From positions 1-11,938 of the forward strand of contig CAMGTS010000019.1 of assembly GCA_946062035.1 (NCBI GenBank): a stretch of 11,938 bases of DNA, in the 5' to 3' direction. The translations under genes were made by a program, and so were the position numbers. The notes under the pieces are model-generated. The model was not told where the DNA came from. It ran no database searches and was given only the letters and a program-made list of their open reading frames with translations. This document shows positions 7,144 through 11,938 of this stretch, piece by piece. The stretch comes from an uncultured Bacteroidales bacterium (lineage in GTDB: Bacteria; Bacteroidota; Bacteroidia; Bacteroidales; UBA932). Position 1 is the first letter of the stretch, and the number at the start of each line of letters is the position of its first letter.

Positions 7144-8241
7144 ATGAATATACAAGAGATAACAAAAGTCCTTTCGACGGTTATTCACCCCGAGAATGAC
7201 AAGTCCGTAGTTGAACTCGGGCTTGTACAGAATCTCAAGGTGATGGAGAATTATGTCAGCTTCCGCCTTGTTTTCAAACGCTCCGACCCGATGAGCGCTT
7301 CTTTGAAGTCCGCTTGCGTTAAGGCGTTGAAAGAGGCTTTTCCCGGAGTTGATGTTGATATTCTAGTGCTTGTTGATGCCGGTGGGGCGACCGCAAAAAA
7401 GAAAGCCGAACTCGGCAAAGAAGAGTTGGAGAATGTCGCTAAAGTTATAGCCGTCGCTTCAGGAAAAGGTGGGGTGGGTAAATCTACCGTTGCGGTAAAC
7501 CTTGCCGTAGCCCTTGCTAAGAAAGGGTACAAAGTCGGACTTCTCGATGCGGATGTCTACGGCCCATCCGTTCCGAAAATGACGGGCACAGAGGATATTC
7601 TTCCTGAAATGATTCAGGTTGACTCACCTCTTGCAAGCGATGACCCTTCAAGCGAACATTACAACGAGAAAAAGAATCTCATGGTGCCGGTTGAAAAATA
7701 CGGGGTAAAGTGGATCTCCATCGGATACTTCGCAAAACCGGAACAGGCTCTGATTTGGAGAGGGCCTCTTGCTTGCGGTGCGCTTAAGCAACTTGCATAC
7801 GAGGTTTATTGGGGCGAGCTGGATTATCTCCTTATCGACCTTCCTCCGGGAACAGGAGATATCCATATTTCAATGATTTCAGAAATAGACCTGGCCGGTG
7901 CGATTATAGTTACCACACCACAGAATGTGGCTTTGGCTGATGTGGAGAAAGGTATCAATATGTTCGCCAATAAGGATGTACAGACCCCTATTCTCGGAAT
8001 CGTTGAGAATATGAGTTGGTTTACCCCTGCAGAACTTCCTGATAATAAGTATTTTATTTTCGGAAAGGACGGAGGAAAGAAAATGGCGGAAAAATACAAT
8101 GTTCCTCTGCTCGCACAGATTCCTATCGTTCAGAGCGTTATGGAGGGTGGAGATAAAGGAACGCCGGCAGCGTTGGAGGACAACACCATTGTCAGCGACG
8201 CTTTTGCCGAATTAGCGGGAAAAATAGAGAGAAATCTCTAA
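7144..8241 (+). CDS. mrp: Mrp/NBP35 (ApbC) family iron-sulfur carrier ATPase
   Basis: 365 residues with two domains: an N-terminal MIP18/DUF59 domain (about 1-80), then a P-loop ATPase (about 98-365). The protein is thought to bind a [4Fe-4S] cluster at a dimer interface and deliver it to apo-enzymes in the cytoplasm. The deviant Walker [11 protein letters not shown] (106-115) carries signature Lys108 and Lys113. The switch regions [12 protein letters not shown] (135-146) and IDLPPGTGD (231-239) are intact. The family segment ENMSWF (288-293) is followed by [14 protein letters not shown] rather than the CPxC cluster-binding pair of enterobacterial ApbC. I believe this is usual in Bacteroidota. 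The start lies 2 bases after the S46 peptidase stop, so the two are co-transcribed, with no obvious functional link. The stop overlaps the convergent rsmA end by 4 bases. Confidence 0.93.
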   Translation: MNIQEITKVLSTVIHPENDKSVVELGLVQNLKVMENYVSFRLVFKRSDPMSASLKSACVKALKEAFPGVDVDILVLVDAGGATAKKKAELGKEELENVAKVIAVASGKGGVGKSTVAVNLAVALAKKGYKVGLLDADVYGPSVPKMTGTEDILPEMIQVDSPLASDDPSSEHYNEKKNLMVPVEKYGVKWISIGYFAKPEQALIWRGPLACGALKQLAYEVYWGELDYLLIDLPPGTGDIHISMISEIDLAGAIIVTTPQNVALADVEKGINMFANKDVQTPILGIVENMSWFTPAELPDNKYFIFGKDGGKKMAEKYNVPLLAQIPIVQSVMEGGDKGTPAALEDNTIVSDAFAELAGKIERNL

Positions 8242-9128
8242 GCGAAACAGTTTGTAAGGGTTATCCAATCCTCAACTGAAAGTTGTTCAGGGCGCAGACT
8301 CAAAAGGTTTGTGCCCTCTATTTTTCCGTTTATCCGCTCAAAATCGGGAGATTCTGAATATGAAGAGAGTATCGGTTTGATAGAGTTTCTCAGGGTCTTG
8401 CGTCGTTGGTTATAGCACGACTTTACAATCTCCCTGAAGAGTTTTTCGTCACATCCCAAGGATTCCCTCGTATTACGCCAAAGCCTTATCACTCCGCTCT
8501 TTACTTTCGGAGCAGGAACAAAGACATCCTCGTTAACCGTAAACAGATATTCAATATCATACCACGCCTGCAGGAAGACCGACAGAATTCCATAGTCCTT
8601 ACCGCCAGGCGCCGACGCAAGTCGCTGAGCCACTTCTTTTTGCAACATACACACCACTTGTGTCACACGATCTCTGTCTTCTAATATCTTGAAAAAAATC
8701 TGTGAAGAGATGTTGTATGGAAAGTTCCCTATTATGTAAACCTCTTCGTCGGTTATCCGCTTTTTAGGAAAAATCTCAGACAAGTCGCATTGCAGAAAGT
8801 CTCTTTTGACAAGAGTGTATAAAAATTGAGGAAAACGATCCCTCAGTTTGTCTATAGACTCATCATCAACTTCGCAAAGTTCGAGCTTTATTCTCTTATC
8901 CATAAGAAGATACTTGGTGAGGACTCCTGTACCTGGTCCGATCTCCAAAACGGGAACAGAGTTCTCCCCGATCGGATTACCCTCAAGATCTGTCTCAGGA
9001 ATCAGCAGCGAGTCTACTATCTCTATAGCCGTATCTTCGTCTGCGAGAAAATGCTGCCCTAAATTCTTCTTTGCCGCGACCCCTTCGTAGACAGGGCCTC
9101 TTCTATAGCTTTTTGCGTGTCTTTTCAT
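8238..9128 (-). CDS. rsmA: 16S rRNA (adenine1518/1519-N6)-dimethyltransferase RsmA (KsgA)
   Basis: 296 residues from ATG 9126-9128. The enzyme dimethylates two adjacent adenines in the 3'-terminal hairpin of 16S rRNA during 30S maturation. Visible motifs are KKNLGQHFL (20-28), SAM motif [12 protein letters not shown] (61-71), acidic motif II at CEVDD (85-89), catalytic NFPYNISS (135-142), and the C-terminal [12 protein letters not shown] (240-251) of the small helical domain. The N-terminus has about 20 basic residues ahead of the conserved block, slightly longer than in many relatives. A TTG three codons upstream is in frame but lies inside the promoter -7 box, so ATG 9128 is preferred. That box, TACCTTTG, ends only 6 bases before the ATG, so the mRNA is probably leaderless or nearly so. 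The gene diverges from aspS, converges on mrp and has no terminator of its own visible. Confidence 0.93.
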   Translation of the reverse strand: MKRHAKSYRRGPVYEGVAAKKNLGQHFLADEDTAIEIVDSLLIPETDLEGNPIGENSVPVLEIGPGTGVLTKYLLMDKRIKLELCEVDDESIDKLRDRFPQFLYTLVKRDFLQCDLSEIFPKKRITDEEVYIIGNFPYNISSQIFFKILEDRDRVTQVVCMLQKEVAQRLASAPGGKDYGILSVFLQAWYDIEYLFTVNEDVFVPAPKVKSGVIRLWRNTRESLGCDEKLFREIVKSCYNQRRKTLRNSIKPILSSYSESPDFERINGKIEGTNLLSLRPEQLSVEDWITLTNCFA

Positions 9129-9134
9129 CAGTGA

Positions 9135-9142
9135 CAAAGGTA
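9135..9142 (-). promoter_or_regulatory. -7 box of the rsmA promoter
   Basis: The minus strand reads TACCTTTG, an exact TAnnTTTG match. The sequence TCACTG then leads straight into ATG 9128. Transcription should therefore start at or within a few bases of the start codon. No TTTG is visible at the -33 distance; the GACA end of the other repeat arm lies there instead. Confidence 0.55.
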
Positions 9143-9154
9143 AATATTTTTCTG

Positions 9155-9162
9155 TACCTTTG
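9155..9162 (+). promoter_or_regulatory. -7 box of the aspS promoter
   Basis: TACCTTTG matches TAnnTTTG exactly. The predicted start near 9169 gives a leader of about 80 bases before ATG 9251. The -33 region carries GACA from the left repeat arm rather than TTTG. The leader contains a short inverted repeat, TAGTTA (9223-9228) / TAACTA (9231-9236), of unknown meaning. Confidence 0.5.
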
Positions 9163-9250
9163 TCGGTTACGTGAGAGTGAGAGTCTTGCTTGTATCATGT
9201 GGCTTTTTAAAGAGAGTATAATTAGTTACTTAACTATTCAATAGCAGATT

Positions 9251-11032
9251 ATGTATAGAACCAAAACGTGCGGAGAATTACGTCTCGCAGATGTCGGCAA
9301 AGAGGTTACACTTGCCGGATGGGTACAGAGAATCAGAAAGATGGGAAGCCTGAATTTCGTTGACTTGAGGGACAGGTACGGCATTACCCAGCTTGTCGCT
9401 GACGACAACGGTCCGGTAGAAGTGTTGGACGCTTTAAAAGGATTGGGGAGAGAGTTTGTGATTCAGGCCGTTGGCACCGTCACCGAAAGACAGAGCAAAA
9501 ACGCGAAAATCCCTACTGGAGATATCGAGATAAAACTCAGCTGTATAACTGTTCTTAACCAGTCACTTACACCTCCTTTCACCATTGAGGACGAAAGCGA
9601 TGGCGGTGAAGATTTGAGAGCGAGATACAGATACTTGGACTTGAGAAGAAACCCTCTCAAAAACGCTCTTATGTTGCGCCACAGAATAGCGCACGAGGTT
9701 CGCAATTATCTTGACGCTCAGGATTTCTTGGAAATCGAGACCCCTTATCTGATCAAATCTACTCCTGAAGGAGCGCGAGACTTTGTTGTTCCAAGCAGAA
9801 TGAATCCGGGGCAGTTCTACGCTCTCCCTCAGTCTCCTCAGCAGCAGAAACAATTGTTGATGGTTGCTGGATATGATCGTTATTTCCAGATTGTCAGATG
9901 TTTCCGTGACGAAGACTTGAGAGCCGACAGACAGCCTGAGTTTACACAGATAGACTGCGAAATGTCTTTCGTGGAGCAGGAAGACGTCCTTAACGTGTTT
10001 GAGGGGATGATGAGGACCGTCTTCAAAAACGTCCTCAATGTCGAGATAGCCAATCCGATTCCGAGAATGAGGTGGTACGATGCGATGGACAACTACGGTT
10101 CTGACAAACCTGATATCCGTTTCGGCATGACAATTCATGACCTGACGGAAGCCGCCAAGGGAAAGGGATTCTCCGTTCTTGACGGTGCGGAATACATCGG
10201 CTGTATATCCGTTCCCGGATGTGCTGATTACACCCGCAAACAGACCGATGAGCTTACCGAGTTTGTCAAGAGGCCGCAGGTCGGGGCGAAAGGCTTGATA
10301 TACATTAAGTTAAATGCAGACGGATCTGTCAAGTCATCTATTGACAAGTTCTACTCTCCTGAAGATTTGAAGAAAATCGCGGAAGTCGCTGAGGCTAAGA
10401 CGGGTGATCTTATCCTTATCATGAGCGGTGATAACAAACGCAAGGTTCAGAATATGCTCGGAACATTGAGAATTGAGATGGGTAACCGCCTCGGACTCAG
10501 AAATCCTAAGGAGTTCGCACCGCTTTGGGTCGTCGATTTTCCTCTGTTGGAATGGGACGATGAGACGAACCGCTTCTATGCTATGCACCATCCGTTCACG
10601 GCTCCTAAACCTGAACATATGGAGATGTTCTACAGCGATAAAAAAGAAGATTTGGAGGCTGTTTGCGCAAACGCATACGACTTTGTCCTCAACGGCACTG
10701 AGCTTGGTGGCGGTTCTATAAGAATCCACAATGCTGATGTTCAGAAGAGAATGTTCGAGGTGCTCGGAATATCGCCTGAAGAGGCGGACTACAAGTTCGG
10801 ATTTATGATTAATGCATTCAAATACGGCGCTCCGCCACACGGTGGACTTGCATTCGGTTTTGACCGAGTTTGCGCTTTATTCGGAGGAAGCGACTCTATC
10901 AGAGACTACATCGCATTCCCTAAGAACAATACAGGCAGGGATGTCATGATTGATGCGCCGTCCCTGATCGACCAGGTTCAGATGGACGAGCTTTGCATCA
11001 AGAGCGTTCTTCCGGAGTCAGATAAAAAATAG
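9251..11032 (+). CDS. aspS: Aspartyl-tRNA synthetase
   Basis: 593 residues, the bacterial-type length. It charges tRNA(Asp) with aspartate in the cytoplasm. Domains in order are an N-terminal OB-fold anticodon-binding domain (about 1-105), the class II catalytic core, the bacterial GAD insertion (about 290-420) and the C-terminal part of the core. Motif 1 lies around 158-178 (FLEIETP...TPEGARDF), motif 2 is [18 protein letters not shown] (218-235), and motif 3 is GLAFGFDR (532-539). [13 protein letters not shown] (424-436), AMHHPFT (444-450) and GGGSIRIHN (486-494) are intact. The anticodon-domain segment [11 protein letters not shown] resembles E. coli LGSLIFIDMRD rather than the HGG-type of non-discriminating enzymes, suggesting it charges only tRNA(Asp). 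It starts after a leader of about 80 bases from the divergent promoter. yqeY and rnhB follow on the same strand and may be co-transcribed. Confidence 0.96.
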   Translation: MYRTKTCGELRLADVGKEVTLAGWVQRIRKMGSLNFVDLRDRYGITQLVADDNGPVEVLDALKGLGREFVIQAVGTVTERQSKNAKIPTGDIEIKLSCITVLNQSLTPPFTIEDESDGGEDLRARYRYLDLRRNPLKNALMLRHRIAHEVRNYLDAQDFLEIETPYLIKSTPEGARDFVVPSRMNPGQFYALPQSPQQQKQLLMVAGYDRYFQIVRCFRDEDLRADRQPEFTQIDCEMSFVEQEDVLNVFEGMMRTVFKNVLNVEIANPIPRMRWYDAMDNYGSDKPDIRFGMTIHDLTEAAKGKGFSVLDGAEYIGCISVPGCADYTRKQTDELTEFVKRPQVGAKGLIYIKLNADGSVKSSIDKFYSPEDLKKIAEVAEAKTGDLILIMSGDNKRKVQNMLGTLRIEMGNRLGLRNPKEFAPLWVVDFPLLEWDDETNRFYAMHHPFTAPKPEHMEMFYSDKKEDLEAVCANAYDFVLNGTELGGGSIRIHNADVQKRMFEVLGISPEEADYKFGFMINAFKYGAPPHGGLAFGFDRVCALFGGSDSIRDYIAFPKNNTGRDVMIDAPSLIDQVQMDELCIKSVLPESDKK

Positions 11033-11049
11033 TATTGTTGACACTACGA

Positions 11050-11080
11050 AAAAAGTACCGTGGCGTTTGAAACGACGGTA
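11050..11080 (-). terminator. Hairpin between aspS and yqeY, terminator-like on the minus strand
   Basis: TACCGT (11056-11061) pairs with ACGGTA (11075-11080). Inside it CGT (11064-11066) pairs with ACG (11072-11074), with GG bulged and a 5-base TTGAA loop. On the plus strand the stem is followed by TGTGTAATG, with no U-run. On the minus strand it is followed by CTTTTTTCG, the layout of an intrinsic terminator. No minus-strand gene feeds into it, so it may instead be an aspS mRNA 3'-end or processing structure. Confidence 0.4.
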
Positions 11081-11106
11081 TGTGTAATGAATTAAAAACC
11101 AGGATT

Positions 11107-11574
11107 ATGTCTTTAGAAAAACAAATACAGGGCGACATCAAGGCGGCAATGCTCGCCAAAGAGAAAATAAAACTTGAAGCCCTCAGAGAAATCAAGTCAC
11201 AAATTCTTCTCGGCAAAACCGCTGAAGGAGCGAAACTTACCGAAAATGGCGAACTTGCTGACGCTGATATTCTCAAGATTATTCAGAAACTCGTCAAACA
11301 GCACGGAGAGAGTGCGGCTCTTTACAAACAGAACGGCAGGGAAGACCTCGCCGCAGAAGAGGAGGGACAGGCTAAAGCGATGGAATATTTGCTTCCGAAG
11401 CAGATGAATGCGGAGGAAATCGTAGCGGAGGTTAAGAAAATCATTGAGGCTGTGGGGGCTACTGGTCCGAAAGATATGGGCAAAGTTATGGGTGCGGCAT
11501 CCAAGCAGCTTGCAGGCAAGGCGGAAGGGCGCGCTATAGCCGATGCGGTAAAGAGTGCGTTAGCCGCACTTTAA
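11107..11574 (+). CDS. yqeY: YqeY family (GatB/YqeY domain) protein
   Basis: 155 residues from ATG 11107. The fold is that of the tRNA-binding tail domain of GatB, the amidotransferase subunit that makes Asn- and Gln-tRNA, so a role around tRNA is plausible, but the function of stand-alone YqeY is not established. Conserved family features are the N-terminal helix with LEALREIKSQIL (23-34), IIQKLVKQ (58-65), EYLLPKQM (93-100), and the closing helical domain with GATGPKDMGKVMG (117-129) and GKAEGRAIADAVK (137-149). An in-frame ATG at 11080 would add nine residues, but it sits at the edge of the hairpin and outside the family's usual N-terminus, so 11107 is preferred. It lies 74 bases after aspS and 12 bases before rnhB, probably in one operon. 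Confidence 0.9.
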   Translation: MSLEKQIQGDIKAAMLAKEKIKLEALREIKSQILLGKTAEGAKLTENGELADADILKIIQKLVKQHGESAALYKQNGREDLAAEEEGQAKAMEYLLPKQMNAEEIVAEVKKIIEAVGATGPKDMGKVMGAASKQLAGKAEGRAIADAVKSALAAL

Positions 11575-11586
11575 AAAATGATATAG

Positions 11587-11938
11587 TTGCTTAAACCTTT
11601 TTATACCAGCGGTTTATTTGAAGCGGGATGCGATGAGGCCGGCAGGGGTTGTCTTGCCGGCCCTGTTGTAGCCGCCGCTGTCCTCTTCAGCCCTGAGATC
11701 GAAAAAGCGGAATGGTTCGGTATTCTAAATGATTCCAAACAGCTGACCGAAAAGAAAAGAGAGTTTCTGAGGGGAAAAATCATGCATGATGCTGTAGCAT
11801 ACGGAATCGCCGAAGCGTCTCCCGGAGAAATCGATGAAATCAATATCCTGAACGCCTCCATTCTCGCCATGCACAGAGCATTGGAAAAGCTCGAAAAATG
11901 CCTGTACGGCAGGAATTTACAGCATATTATCGTTGACG
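11587..11938 (+). CDS. rnhB: Ribonuclease HII, 3'-truncated, TTG start
   Basis: 117 residues are visible before the right edge. RNase HII cuts RNA in RNA-DNA hybrids, including single ribonucleotides left in DNA. The block AGCDEAGRGCLAGPVVAAAV (13-32) carries catalytic Asp16 and Glu17. NDSKQLTEKKRE (48-59) and INILNASILAMHRAL (85-99) are typical of Bacteroidota enzymes. The edge cuts just after Asp117, the third acidic site of the VDG motif. The frame has an in-frame TAG at 11584-11586, and the next codon is TTG. Starting there gives MLKPFYTSGLFEAGCDEAGRG, which lines up with the N-terminus I remember for Bacteroides RNase HII. No ATG occurs in frame between the stop and the catalytic block. 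An ATG at 11578, two codons before the TAG, is also in frame. Confidence 0.88.
   Translation, partial: MLKPFYTSGLFEAGCDEAGRGCLAGPVVAAAVLFSPEIEKAEWFGILNDSKQLTEKKREFLRGKIMHDAVAYGIAEASPGEIDEINILNASILAMHRALEKLEKCLYGRNLQHIIVD

Larger units (their letters stand above)
9133..9164. repeat. Perfect inverted repeat spanning the rsmA/aspS divergent promoters
   Basis: GACAAAGGTA (9133-9142) and TACCTTTGTC (9155-9164) are exact reverse complements separated by a 12-base A/T-rich spacer. Each arm contains a full TAnnTTTG box for one direction, so the repeat is best read as two back-to-back promoters. An operator site or an RNA hairpin is possible but less likely. Confidence 0.75.

Noticed and set aside
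9129..9137. A TTG start for rsmA three codons upstream of the ATG.
   Set aside because: The TTG lies inside the -7 promoter box, so it would probably not be in the mRNA.
9197..9244. A 15-codon frame (MWLFKES...) ending 6 bases before aspS, considered as an attenuator leader peptide.
   Set aside because: It has no Asp codons, no alternative terminator hairpin follows, and T-box-like features are absent.
11080..11106. An earlier ATG start for yqeY, adding nine residues.
   Set aside because: The ATG begins at the last base of the hairpin stem and the extra residues lie outside the family's usual N-terminus.

Overview
The window looks like the chromosome of a member of the Bacteroidales (phylum Bacteroidota), probably gut-associated. 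The clues are a family S46 dipeptidyl-peptidase, an EF-G2-type elongation factor G paralogue with a degenerate GTPase site, an Mrp protein without the usual Cys pair, promoters of the Bacteroides -33/-7 type (TTTG and TAnnTTTG), and A/T-rich start regions without Shine-Dalgarno sequences. I cannot name the genus. Gene content is almost entirely core housekeeping. I see no insertion sequence, CRISPR array, rRNA or tRNA gene, phage gene or obvious horizontally acquired block.

Layout. At 2-959 (+) a truncated single-pass membrane protein is followed one base later by a secreted Spy/LTxxQ-like helical protein. This resembles the tail of an ECF sigma / membrane protein / periplasmic protein operon whose first gene would lie upstream. 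Its hairpin terminator lies inside the end of the convergent gene trmN6. At 968-4605 (-) there is a three-gene operon in transcription order: EF-G2-like factor, lolD (lipoprotein-release ATPase) and trmN6 (tRNA1Val m6A37 methyltransferase). A 385-base divergent promoter region (4606-4990) separates it from the plus-strand pair S46 dipeptidyl-peptidase and mrp (Fe-S carrier ATPase), which are 2 bases apart. mrp overlaps the convergent rsmA (16S rRNA dimethyltransferase) by 4 bases. rsmA and aspS diverge from a compact palindromic promoter region around 9133-9164. aspS is followed by yqeY and the beginning of rnhB (RNase HII), which runs off the right edge.

Function. Five of the nine recognised genes serve translation or RNA/tRNA maintenance: the EF-G2-like factor, trmN6, rsmA, aspS and, less directly, yqeY. 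lolD and the S46 peptidase serve the cell envelope and peptide nutrition, mrp serves Fe-S delivery and rnhB removes RNA from DNA.

I do not find a wholly new system. The observations most worth a second look are: the EF-G paralogue with substitutions at several GTPase positions, in an operon with lolD and trmN6; the back-to-back promoter palindrome that makes rsmA probably leaderless; the ATG-ATA-TAG-TTG start of rnhB; and a minus-strand terminator-like hairpin between aspS and yqeY with no minus-strand gene to serve.
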